7,714 nucleotides of DNA from Flavipsychrobacter stenotrophus (GTDB lineage: Bacteria > Bacteroidota > Bacteroidia > Chitinophagales > Chitinophagaceae), in contig CANBTK010000072.1 in the NCBI GenBank assembly GCA_947372365.1, positions 1-7,714 of the forward strand, read 5' to 3'. Positions 1-6,109 of the stretch are shown here, in pieces. The translations under genes were made by a program, and so were the position numbers. How positions within the stretch are numbered: position 1 is the stretch's first letter; each line of letters begins with the position of its first letter. A model generated the notes under the pieces. That model had not been told where the DNA came from. It made no database searches and saw only the letters and a program-made list of their open reading frames with translations.

Positions 1-814
1 TAGCCTTGAGTATATCTTCTACAATAGGGGTGCTTACGCCGGTAAACGAGAAGCCGCCATCGTGGAACAGGTTTTGCATGGTTACCATGCGGGTGTAGTC
101 GCTGAACAGCATTGCACAGAAATTAGCACAATCTTCGGCACTGGCATTACCCAGGGGCGACATTTTTTCGGCATAGTCTAAAAATACGTCGAAGCCTGCA
201 ACGCCCGAGCCTGCAGTTGTAACCGTAGGCGACTGCGATACGGTGTTTACCCTTACCTTTTTAGCAAAACCATAATGGTAGCCGAAGCTGCGCGCCACGC
301 TTTCCAGCAGGGCCTTGGCATCAGCCATATCGTTATAGCCGGGGAAGGTGCGTTGTGCAGCTATGTAGCTCAGTGCTACCACCGAACTCCATTCGTTAAG
401 CGCATCGGCTTTCATTGCTGATTGCAATACGCGGTGCAACGAAAGCGCCGATATATCCAGCGTCTTGAGGAAATTCTCGTAATTGGTTGATGTATAAGGT
501 ACATTCTTGCGCACGTTTGGCGACATGCCAATAGAGTGCAGCATAAAATCGAGTTTGCCGCCATGCGCCTCCATGCTCTGCTGCATCAGGTTTTCAAGGT
601 CGGCACTAGACGTGGCATCCGCCGCTATTACTTTAGCGTTGCACATGCTGGCCAGCTCATTTATTTTGCCCATGCGGAGTGCTATAGGCGCGTTTGACAG
701 TGTAATTTCAGCGCCTTCGGCTACAACAGCCAGCGCCGTTTTCCAGGCAATGGAGCGCTCATCAAGCGCACCGAATATAATCCCTTTCTTTCCTTTCAGC
801 AATTGGTTTGGCAT
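1..814 (-). CDS. fabI: Enoyl-[acyl-carrier-protein] reductase (NADH) FabI, C-terminus cut by window edge
   Basis: FabI catalyses the last step of each fatty-acid elongation cycle, reducing trans-2-enoyl-ACP with NAD(P)H in the cytoplasm. The reading frame is open from ATG at 814 to the left edge, giving 271 codons with no stop. Seen in the translation: an N-terminal nucleotide-binding segment GIIFGALDERSIAW (residues 11-24), HSIGM (93-97), LSY with Tyr150, and the catalytic Tyr-x6-Lys as Y160-NDMADA-K167. These match the Tyr146, Tyr156 and Lys163 positions of E. coli FabI. Further on come RVNTVSQSP (188-196) and QNLFHDGGFS (247-256), typical of the substrate-loop region and C-terminus of the family. 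FabI proteins are about 260-275 residues, so only a few residues should be missing. The start MPNQLLKGKKG begins just before the first beta strand, as expected. The gene lies 98 bp downstream of a TPR gene on the same strand. Function is certain; the exact C-terminus is not visible. Confidence 0.96.
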   Translation of the reverse strand, partial: MPNQLLKGKKGIIFGALDERSIAWKTALAVVAEGAEITLSNAPIALRMGKINELASMCNAKVIAADATSSADLENLMQQSMEAHGGKLDFMLHSIGMSPNVRKNVPYTSTNYENFLKTLDISALSLHRVLQSAMKADALNEWSSVVALSYIAAQRTFPGYNDMADAKALLESVARSFGYHYGFAKKVRVNTVSQSPTVTTAGSGVAGFDVFLDYAEKMSPLGNASAEDCANFCAMLFSDYTRMVTMQNLFHDGGFSFTGVSTPIVEDILKA

Positions 815-837
815 AGTAATGTGTTCTTTACAGGGGG

Positions 838-845
838 TAAATATA
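838..845 (-). promoter_or_regulatory. Possible -7 element of a fabI promoter
   Basis: On the minus strand, TATATTTA lies 23 bases before the fabI ATG and resembles the Bacteroidota -7 consensus TAnnTTTG. No convincing TTTG -33 box sits 19-21 bases upstream, so this is weak. The 98-bp gap between the TPR gene stop and fabI shows no hairpin with a T-tract, so transcription of fabI by read-through from the TPR gene is also possible. Confidence 0.25.
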
Positions 846-912
846 GTAAAATAGCGACAGAGGCGGAAACCAGCCATGCTTTCTACTACTTAACAGGCAA
901 AACAGCCTTCAT

Positions 913-2640
913 TTATTTAAACTTCCCCTTGGTACTGAATTTATTTTCCTGCGAAACGACGTCGGTAACAATCTTATCCAGCCGCTCGGTTACTATCGCT
1001 ATCCCTTCTATAACTTCCTTATTATCAGGGTCATTGGGGTCATCGAAATTAAATACTTTAACAAGGCCCAGCAGCGTAGATACCGGCCCCCGTATGTCGT
1101 GCGATTGTATATGTGCAAAATCGGTAAGCGCATTGCTCTGTGCCTCAATATAGGCGAGGTGGCTGGCTTTTTCTTTTGAGAGCAGCTCGTTATATTTCTT
1201 CTGCGTATTGTAGTTACGGTACACAAAAAACGACAAAAGCAACACCAGTGCCGACCCTATTAACATGCTATAAGTAATACCCTGCTGCCGCTGCATTTTT
1301 AGTTCGTAAGCCCTTGACTGTTTTACCTGCTTCAGGCTATCTGCCAGCTGTTTGCGCCCGAAGCCAGCCTGTAGGTCTATGCGCACCAGTTCGTTAGCCT
1401 TATCTATATTGTATAAACTATCCCTCAGGCTTATAAAATGCCGGTACGCAGCCAGCGCCTTGCCGGGCTGGTTAGTTTTATCATATATATTGCTGAGTGC
1501 CTCCCAGGCACTTTTTTCGTCCTCAAGCGCGTGCACCTTCTGGCAAAACTCCAGGGCCTTTTGCAGGTACCCTATAGCCCCCTGGTTGTCATTTTGCATG
1601 GCCAGCAATTTGCTCATGGTCATGTAAGTTTCGGGGAACTGGGCAACAAAATTCCCCTTTTCCGATATACGTAAAGCAGCAACGGCATATTCGTTAGCAC
1701 GCCCTACGTCGCCTATGGCTATAAAAGCCTTGGCTAGTTGGTTGAGTATAATCGCCTCGTAGTAAGGTTGCCCCAAATCGCGGGCATTAACAAGGGCCAG
1801 TTCAAATTTCTTAATTGCGCTATTGTGGTCCTTTTTTATAAAATAGGCCTTGCCTTCTGCCATCTGGCTCATCAATAGCAAATACTGGTCGTGCGTGGCA
1901 ACCGAAAGCCTATATACAAATTCGTAGTTTTCCAGGGCCTTATCGGGTTGCAGCATGGCTACATAAATGTCGCCAATATTGAGCAGCAGCACACCACGTG
2001 TAGCCGTATCTTGCTTATCGCCGCCTTTTTTTGAATAAACAATATTATCAAGCAGGCCCAGTACCCTATTGTAATAAATTAATGCCTGGCTATAGTCGCC
2101 TATGCCACAATAAATTACGCCCATATTGCCCAGTATGCCCATGCTAACGCCAGGGTCAGGGTTTAATGACAAAGCCCGGTTATGGTAATCTAACGATTGG
2201 TTGTGCTGCGCCAGGTTTTCGTAATTCCCCGCTATTTTCTCCAGCGCAACAACCAGGTTCATCGTATCCTTAAGCGTTTCGGCCAGGTATGCACTGTTTT
2301 GATAACAAGATATTGCCCTGCCATAGTCGTTGCCGCAAGAAGATAAATAGTCGCCTAGGACCTTGTTGCAAATTAGCCGCCCTTTGTCCCACTTCAACTT
2401 TTCTGCAAGCCCGAACGCTTTTGTGATAAAGCCAAGTTTTTTTGTGGAATCGCGGCACCCTGTCCTTATAGATAACTGGATAAGGATATTCACCTTATCC
2501 GAATCAATGCTGCACTTAACGTATTCGGCATACAAGGAGTCAACCCCCTTTTGGCTAGTTTGGGCAACTAACGCATAAGGAACCTGGCCGAGCACAAATA
2601 CTGAAATTAAAACAACAAAATATTTAAAAAAAATTCTCAT
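913..2640 (-). CDS. Exported TPR protein with one membrane span and a histidine-kinase DHp segment lacking the ATPase domain (copy 1)
   Basis: This 575-residue protein (from ATG at 2640) looks like a membrane sensor. Seen in order: signal peptide MRIFFKYFVVLISVFVLG (cleavage likely near ALVAQ, about residue 26); about eight TPR-like helix pairs (about 86-406), for example NMGVIYCGIGDYSQALIYYN and LNIGDIYVAMLQPDKALENY; a transmembrane helix (about 454-474, GSALVLLLSFFVYRNY); a short charged coiled coil (about 475-505); then an H-box, SHDIRGPVSTLLGL, with putative phosphoacceptor His514. The protein stops 61 residues after that His. No N, G1, F or G2 box of a HATPase_c domain is present here or in the DNA before fabI. 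An upstream in-frame start exists at 2685, but it is a TTG that overlaps the putative promoter and would bury the signal peptide, so 2640 is preferred. It is divergent from the small gene at 3072. TPR sensor kinases are common in Bacteroidota; signalling here is inferred. Confidence 0.85.
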   Translation of the reverse strand: MRIFFKYFVVLISVFVLGQVPYALVAQTSQKGVDSLYAEYVKCSIDSDKVNILIQLSIRTGCRDSTKKLGFITKAFGLAEKLKWDKGRLICNKVLGDYLSSCGNDYGRAISCYQNSAYLAETLKDTMNLVVALEKIAGNYENLAQHNQSLDYHNRALSLNPDPGVSMGILGNMGVIYCGIGDYSQALIYYNRVLGLLDNIVYSKKGGDKQDTATRGVLLLNIGDIYVAMLQPDKALENYEFVYRLSVATHDQYLLLMSQMAEGKAYFIKKDHNSAIKKFELALVNARDLGQPYYEAIILNQLAKAFIAIGDVGRANEYAVAALRISEKGNFVAQFPETYMTMSKLLAMQNDNQGAIGYLQKALEFCQKVHALEDEKSAWEALSNIYDKTNQPGKALAAYRHFISLRDSLYNIDKANELVRIDLQAGFGRKQLADSLKQVKQSRAYELKMQRQQGITYSMLIGSALVLLLSFFVYRNYNTQKKYNELLSKEKASHLAYIEAQSNALTDFAHIQSHDIRGPVSTLLGLVKVFNFDDPNDPDNKEVIEGIAIVTERLDKIVTDVVSQENKFSTKGKFK

Positions 2641-2680
2641 GGATTTTGCTATAAAAACAGCCTGATTGCATTGATAAAAA

Positions 2681-2700
2681 TACAAAATTTATCAGATAGC
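2681..2700 (-). repeat. Element shared by both divergent cassettes, copy 1
   Basis: The minus strand reads GCTATCTGATAAATTTTGTA. The region upstream of the second TPR gene (5387-5404) carries GCTATCTGAT followed by TTTTTTGTA, the same block shortened by two bases. Both copies lie tens of bases before the start codon of a TPR gene. This may be residue of the duplication or a kept promoter/operator; the sequence cannot decide. Confidence 0.5.
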
Positions 2701-2712
2701 CCAAAATACAAA
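2683..2712 (-). promoter_or_regulatory. Putative promoter of TPR gene copy 1
   Basis: On the minus strand TTTG (2712-2709) is followed after 17 bases by TAAATTTT (2691-2684), which matches the Bacteroidota -7 consensus TAnnTTTG at seven of eight positions. The spacer is slightly shorter than the usual 19-21. Transcription would begin near 2676, about 36 bases before the ATG at 2640. This supports that start over the upstream TTG. The -7 box lies inside the block shared with the second cassette. Confidence 0.4.
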
Positions 2713-2978
2713 ATCTCCAAAGAATATTCTTGTTTGGTTGTTAAACTTTTCAAATAAAACTCGCCTTTTTGAAAAAATTACTAAAAACAGGCCTTTTGCT
2801 CTATGCCAGCTAAATGTTATTACCTGTAAATACCCGAAAAAATGCCATTTGAATAAAAAAATATCTATGAAAACTACGCAAATTCCGTTAATTGCTTGCT
2901 TTAATTACAGATAAGTCAATACAATACGCAAAATAACAAAAATTATACACAAAATGCACGTAAAAATTTATGAAAAGG

Positions 2979-3010
2979 TTTGATTTACTTGGATTAATAT
3001 AGGTAATTTG
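2979..3010 (+). promoter_or_regulatory. Putative promoter of small exported protein gene copy 1
   Basis: TTTG at 2979-2982 is separated by 20 bases from GTAATTTG at 3003-3010. This fits the Bacteroidota pattern TTTG-N19-21-TAnnTTTG in spacing and in the TTTG half of the -7 box, but not in its TA half. Transcription would start near 3017, giving a leader of about 55 bases that is A/T-rich and has no Shine-Dalgarno sequence. Confidence 0.45.
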
Positions 3011-3071
3011 CACCCTCTTTATATATTTTTCACAAAACAGAATCATTAAATTATTAAGCGAACATTTTTTT

Positions 3072-3545
3072 ATGAAAAAAAGTATTTATTCATCCCTCTT
3101 TGTTGCCCTGTTTTTATTAATATCTTATAGGAGCTCCGCCGCCAATACTACCGGGCTTTGGTTTGGAGTTAAGGATGCCGGAGTATGCATTGGCAAAGGT
3201 TTTTGCCACGAAGTGGCACCTCCTACCAATAGCATAGGTGTTGATGGCGTTCTTACAACTTTTGCACTTGACCCTTTAGACGAGTCTATCCTTGTTGTAA
3301 CGTTTAAAATGAGTGACCTCGTAGCACTGCAGCCAAACGAAGCTACCTATGTAGCCGCCGCTGCCCTGCCACCAACCAACGGTGTTACCCCAACTTACCA
3401 ATTTGATGCACCGTTTTCATTAAATACCCCTTCGTTTGCACAACTTGGCCTGGCATCTAACCCATCTATTCAGCCAAACACAATTATTTTCGTAACAATT
3501 GTGAATGATGTGGTAACTATGCGTATCCGCTACCAGCACGATTAA
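3072..3545 (+). CDS. Small exported protein with CxGxGxC motif, unknown function (copy 1)
   Basis: I do not recognise a named family. The 157-residue product starts with a classical signal peptide (MKK, then a hydrophobic stretch to about residue 18). A likely signal peptidase I site lies after Ala24 (S22-A-A), so the mature protein would be soluble in the periplasm or secreted. Its only two cysteines form C39-IGKG-F-C45, matching CxGxGxC, which may make a disulfide. Then come NSI..DG, a block FALDPLDESILVV, KMSDL..LQP, a Pro/Thr-rich turn, TYQFDA, and a beta-rich end with VTMRIRYQ. The same landmarks occur in order in the lipoprotein at 5449-5949, so the two are paralogues. It is divergent from TPR gene copy 1, converges on TPR gene copy 2, and ends in its own terminator. 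The predicted content is mostly beta strand, possibly a small sandwich. A link to the neighbouring TPR receptor is inferred from the repeated pairing only. Confidence 0.85.
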   Translation: MKKSIYSSLFVALFLLISYRSSAANTTGLWFGVKDAGVCIGKGFCHEVAPPTNSIGVDGVLTTFALDPLDESILVVTFKMSDLVALQPNEATYVAAAALPPTNGVTPTYQFDAPFSLNTPSFAQLGLASNPSIQPNTIIFVTIVNDVVTMRIRYQHD

Positions 3546-3565
3546 TAACTCATAAACAAAATTTT

Positions 3566-3601
3566 AGCAGGGAGTTCTGAAAAGGGCTCCCTGTTTTTTT
3601 T
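3566..3601 (+). terminator. Rho-independent terminator after small gene copy 1
   Basis: The arms AGCAGGGAG (3566-3574) and CTCCCTGTT (3587-3595) pair, with one G-U pair, and can extend inward through two more G-U pairs and a C-G pair. A run of eight T follows at 3594-3601. It begins 20 bases after the stop codon of the plus-strand gene and ends just before the stop codon of the convergent TPR gene. In the opposite direction the hairpin is followed only by CTAAAATTTTG, so termination of the minus-strand gene here would be weak. Confidence 0.85.
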
Positions 3602-3602
3602 G

Positions 3603-5315
3603 TTATGGTTCTTTCCCCTTATTGTGCACGATATTTTCCTTGTTCACAACTTCAGTAACAATCTTATCGAGGCGTTTGGTAACTGAGGCTATCCCTTCCA
3701 GTACCTCTTTATTCTCAGGGTCCGCGGGATCGTCATAATTGAATATTTCTACGAGTCCCAATAGTGTAGAGACCGGCCCCCTTATTTCGTGCGATTGTGT
3801 GTAGGCAATATCAGTAAGCACATTGCTTTGTGCTTCAATGTGCTGTAGGTGGCGTTCTTTTTCCTTTGATAGCAGTTGGTTATACTTCTTCTGGGTGTGG
3901 TAGTTACGGTATATGAAAAACGATAGCAGCAATACCAGCACCAGGCCTACAAAACCACTATAGGTAAGTACCTGCTGTTTCTGCATTTTTAGCTCATACT
4001 TTGCGGCCTGGCTTAAGCTATCGGCAACCTGTTTTTTATTAAAACCCGCCTGCAGATCAATACGTACCAATTCATTCGCTTTATCAATGCTGTATACACT
4101 ATCGCGTAGCGAGATGAAATGTTCGAAGGCCTCTAAAGCCTTTGCAGGCTGCTGCATTTTTTTGTAAACGTTGCTCAGCGCTTCCCAAACATTCTTTTCA
4201 TCTTCCAGCGCCTTGGCCTGGTGGCAATAGCCCAGTGCTTTTTGCAGATAATTTACTGCAACACCATGGTTACCGCGCAGCGAAAGCAATTTGCCCAGCG
4301 TAGTATAGGTTTTGGGCAATTGCTCATTAAAGCCGTTGCTCTCCGCTATTTTCAGCGATGCTTCGGCGTATTGTTCTGCCTTGCCAATATCGCCGGTTGC
4401 AATATATACATTAGCCAACTGGTCTAATATGCCCGCCTCATACATAGGCTGCTTCAGGCTTCGTGAACCGGTCAGCGCTGTTTCGAAATTTTTAATTGCT
4501 TCAGCGTAATCCTTCTTGAAGTAGTACGCCTTACCAATACCCAGAGCACTAAAAAATTTCAATCCGTCACTGTGAACACTTTCGCCTATCAGGTAACCAT
4601 TTCTGTAATTTTCTAATGCCTTGTCTGCCTGAGACATAGATAGGTATATGTCTCCAATATTGAGCATCAAACCGCCCCTTGTAACTGTATCCAATTGCTG
4701 CGCTTTTGCATGCGTGCGCATCTGGCAGTCTAATATGGCTAAAGACTTATTGTAGCAAATAAGCGCCTGCCGGTAATCACCAATGCTATTGTAGATGACA
4801 CCCATATCGCCAAGGATGCCGATATCCAAACTTGGGCTGTAATTTAGGGACATTGCTTTGGCGAGGTAGTTTAGGGATTGGTCATGCTTGCCCAATGCTT
4901 CGTAGCATTTGGCGGTGTATTCTAGGGCATTAATAGAACTTATAGTATCTCCTAATTTTTGCGCGATAGCAATATTGTTAAGGTAGAATCCAATCGCTTT
5001 GGGGTAGTTTCGCTTGCACGAAAAAAAATAGCTGCCCTGCAAATAGTTTGATCTCAACTTCCCATTATCCCAACCAATTTTCTCAGACAGTTTCAGCGCC
5101 TCGCACGAAGATATGCATCTATTCATACTGTCGTTACATTCAGAAATTTCACTAATTCGCAGAAGAGTATTGATCTTTTCGGTATCTGAAACGCATTTTA
5201 TATATATTTTATATAGAGAATCTATATTATGATTTTGCCCTAGTGACAAGTAAGTGAATTGAGTAGTTAAAATAACAACTAACAAAGTAAAAAAACACTT
5301 AGAAGCCAGCTTCAT
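3603..5315 (-). CDS. Exported TPR protein with one membrane span and a histidine-kinase DHp segment lacking the ATPase domain (copy 2)
   Basis: This is a full-length paralogue of the protein at 913-2640, with 570 residues from ATG at 5315. Order seen: signal peptide MKLASKCFFTLLVVILTT with likely cleavage near SLGQ (about 27); about eight TPR-like units (about 84-402), for example DMGVIYNSIGDYRQALICYN and LNIGDIYLSMSQADKALENY; a transmembrane helix (about 449-469, GLVLVLLLSFFIYRNY); a short coiled coil; and the H-box SHEIRGPVSTLLGL with putative phosphoacceptor His509. It ends 61 residues after that His with no HATPase_c motifs. In the 54-residue DHp segment from SH to EN, 42 residues equal copy 1 by hand alignment; the N-terminal 150 residues differ much more. 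An alternative in-frame ATG at 5342 would add nine residues before the signal peptide; 5315 gives the more usual signal sequence. It is divergent from the lipoprotein gene at 5449 and convergent with the small gene at 3072. Sensor role inferred. Confidence 0.85.
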   Translation of the reverse strand: MKLASKCFFTLLVVILTTQFTYLSLGQNHNIDSLYKIYIKCVSDTEKINTLLRISEISECNDSMNRCISSCEALKLSEKIGWDNGKLRSNYLQGSYFFSCKRNYPKAIGFYLNNIAIAQKLGDTISSINALEYTAKCYEALGKHDQSLNYLAKAMSLNYSPSLDIGILGDMGVIYNSIGDYRQALICYNKSLAILDCQMRTHAKAQQLDTVTRGGLMLNIGDIYLSMSQADKALENYRNGYLIGESVHSDGLKFFSALGIGKAYYFKKDYAEAIKNFETALTGSRSLKQPMYEAGILDQLANVYIATGDIGKAEQYAEASLKIAESNGFNEQLPKTYTTLGKLLSLRGNHGVAVNYLQKALGYCHQAKALEDEKNVWEALSNVYKKMQQPAKALEAFEHFISLRDSVYSIDKANELVRIDLQAGFNKKQVADSLSQAAKYELKMQKQQVLTYSGFVGLVLVLLLSFFIYRNYHTQKKYNQLLSKEKERHLQHIEAQSNVLTDIAYTQSHEIRGPVSTLLGLVEIFNYDDPADPENKEVLEGIASVTKRLDKIVTEVVNKENIVHNKGKEP

Positions 5316-5448
5316 AATTGTCAAACTTTTGGAAAAAAGCATGTAATTTGATAAGAATAAATATTATTATTACCTTGTTGCCAAAGTACAAAAAATCAGA
5401 TAGCTACGCAACCTAAATTTTAATCTACTAAACGATTTATCATCTTTT
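5316..5448. promoter_or_regulatory. Divergent promoter region between TPR gene copy 2 and lipoprotein gene
   Basis: This 133-bp AT-rich gap must hold both promoters. On the plus strand GTAATTTG (5343-5350) repeats the -7-like octamer seen before the other small gene (3003-3010), but its nearest TTG lies 22 bases upstream. TTG at 5378-5380 with TAGCTACG at 5401-5408 (spacer 20) is an alternative closer to the lipoprotein ATG. On the minus strand the shared block at 5387-5404 ends in TTTTTTGTA and may hold the -7 box of the TPR gene. None can be chosen firmly. Confidence 0.35.
5387..5404 (-). repeat. Element shared by both divergent cassettes, copy 2
   Basis: The minus strand reads GCTATCTGATTTTTTGTA, corresponding to GCTATCTGATAAATTTTGTA at 2681-2700 with two bases fewer. 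It lies 71 bases before the preferred TPR start (44 before the alternative start at 5342) and 44 bases before the lipoprotein start on the other strand. Confidence 0.5.
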
Positions 5449-5949
5449 ATGAAAAAAAATACAGTATTTGTCATCGCTTTTTTTGCCTTATTTGCAATAC
5501 AATTTTTGCAAAGCTGTAACGTTGCAAAACCAGTTGCTGCCATCGTGACATTCGGACAGTCGACAAGTGGATCACCCTGCGCAGGCAACGGTATCTGCAT
5601 GGCCTGTGCCCCCAACTCCAATTCTATTCCACCCGACGGTATACCGGTAACCTTTAAACTGGACCCGGCTGATAAGAACATGCTGCTGATCGTTTATAAA
5701 CTAGCAGATCTACAGGCAAAGCAACCAGAACAGGCATTAACCATTTCAAGAATTATTGCAACTCCACCTCCTGGAACTACGACCCCAGTCTATAAGTTTG
5801 ATGCACAATACATGCTTAATGACCCGATGTATGGCGCACTGGCGTTACAAGGCACGCCTTCCATCAAGACAACAACGCCTATCACAATAACCAACGAGGC
5901 CACTGCAGGCACCATTACCATGCACATTAAATACGAGCAAGCGCCTTAA
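5449..5949 (+). CDS. Small lipoprotein with CxGxGxC motif, unknown function (copy 2)
   Basis: This 166-residue product is a paralogue of the small protein at 3072-3545 but is exported differently. Its N-terminus MKKNTVFVIAFFALFAIQ ends in the lipobox LQSC with Cys23, so signal peptidase II should cleave and lipidate it. The residue after the Cys is Asn, and no acidic export run of the Bacteroidota surface-lipoprotein type is obvious. The cysteine motif is C44-AGNG-I-C50, with an extra C53. Then follow NSI..DG, FKLDPADKNMLLIV, KLADL.AKQP, a Pro/Thr-rich turn, VYKFDA, and a Thr-rich beta-like end with ITMHIKYE, all in the same order as in copy 1. It is divergent from TPR gene copy 2 and ends in a strong terminator. 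I do not recognise a characterised family. It could be an envelope ligand or accessory subunit of the TPR protein, but the sequence shows only the pairing. Confidence 0.86.
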   Translation: MKKNTVFVIAFFALFAIQFLQSCNVAKPVAAIVTFGQSTSGSPCAGNGICMACAPNSNSIPPDGIPVTFKLDPADKNMLLIVYKLADLQAKQPEQALTISRIIATPPPGTTTPVYKFDAQYMLNDPMYGALALQGTPSIKTTTPITITNEATAGTITMHIKYEQAP

Positions 5950-5972
5950 GCGTTCTGAAATTCATATTATTG

Positions 5973-6002
5973 AAAGTGGGGGCAATAGCCCCCACTTTTT
6001 TT
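5973..6002 (+). terminator. Rho-independent terminator after lipoprotein gene
   Basis: A perfect 11-bp stem AAAGTGGGGGC (5973-5983) / GCCCCCACTTT (5988-5998) closes an AATA loop, followed by a T run at 5996-6002. It lies 23 bases after the stop codon. This is one of the clearest non-coding signals in the window. Confidence 0.93.
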
Positions 6003-6018
6003 GTATATTCTTTTTAAA

Positions 6019-6057
6019 AGCGCCAACCGTAGGGGCTGAATATCTTCAGCCCGCGCT
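6019..6057. repeat. Imperfect inverted repeat between convergent genes
   Basis: An inner perfect stem GGGCTGAA (6033-6040) / TTCAGCCC (6045-6052) with a TATC loop is extended by an outer stem AGCGC (6019-6023) / GCGCT (6053-6057), leaving a nine-base one-sided bulge at 6024-6032. No T-tract follows on either strand, so it is not a standard terminator. It lies downstream of the carboxypeptidase gene, where it might fold at the mRNA 3' end, or it may be a copy of a dispersed palindromic repeat. Confidence 0.6.
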
Positions 6058-6109
6058 ATGCACCCTCAAAACAAACCAGTCGCAGGCGGGCATTTAGCAT
6101 TCACCATTA

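Larger units (their letters stand above)
2641..3071. other. AT-rich divergent intergenic region, 431 bp
   Basis: This stretch separates the start of TPR gene copy 1 from the start of the small exported protein gene. It holds a putative promoter for each gene, near its two ends, and the shared element at 2681-2700. Its middle part (about 2715-2975) is very AT-rich, with many A and T tracts. I see no RNA gene, no convincing hairpin and no supported coding region there. The equivalent gap in the second cassette is only 133 bp. Confidence 0.7.

Noticed and set aside
815..912. A degraded HATPase_c domain downstream of TPR copy 1
   Set aside because: The gap is 98 bp, far too short for an ATPase domain of about 110 residues, and no N, G1 or G2 box fragments are visible in any frame.
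883..912. Hairpin AGGC/GCCT just after TPR copy 1 as a terminator
   Set aside because: The stem is only four base pairs and is not followed by a T-tract on the minus strand.
507..1153. Plus-strand open frames opposite fabI and the end of TPR copy 1
   Set aside because: They lie antisense to well-supported genes with clear motifs and look like shadows of those coding regions.
2641..2685. Longer start for TPR copy 1 at a TTG codon (2685)
   Set aside because: The start would be a TTG overlapping the putative -7 box, and it would place 15 residues before an otherwise ideal signal peptide.
2867..2914. A 15-codon reading frame (MKTTQIPLIACFNYR) in the AT-rich spacer
   Set aside because: It is very short, has no ribosome-binding signal or promoter of its own, lacks any recognised feature, and such frames are expected by chance in AT-rich DNA.
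913..5949. Phage defence system or toxin-antitoxin explanation for the duplicated pairs
   Set aside because: The products are envelope proteins with signal peptides, and no nuclease, ATPase, NTP-binding or toxin motif is visible; a sensing role fits better.
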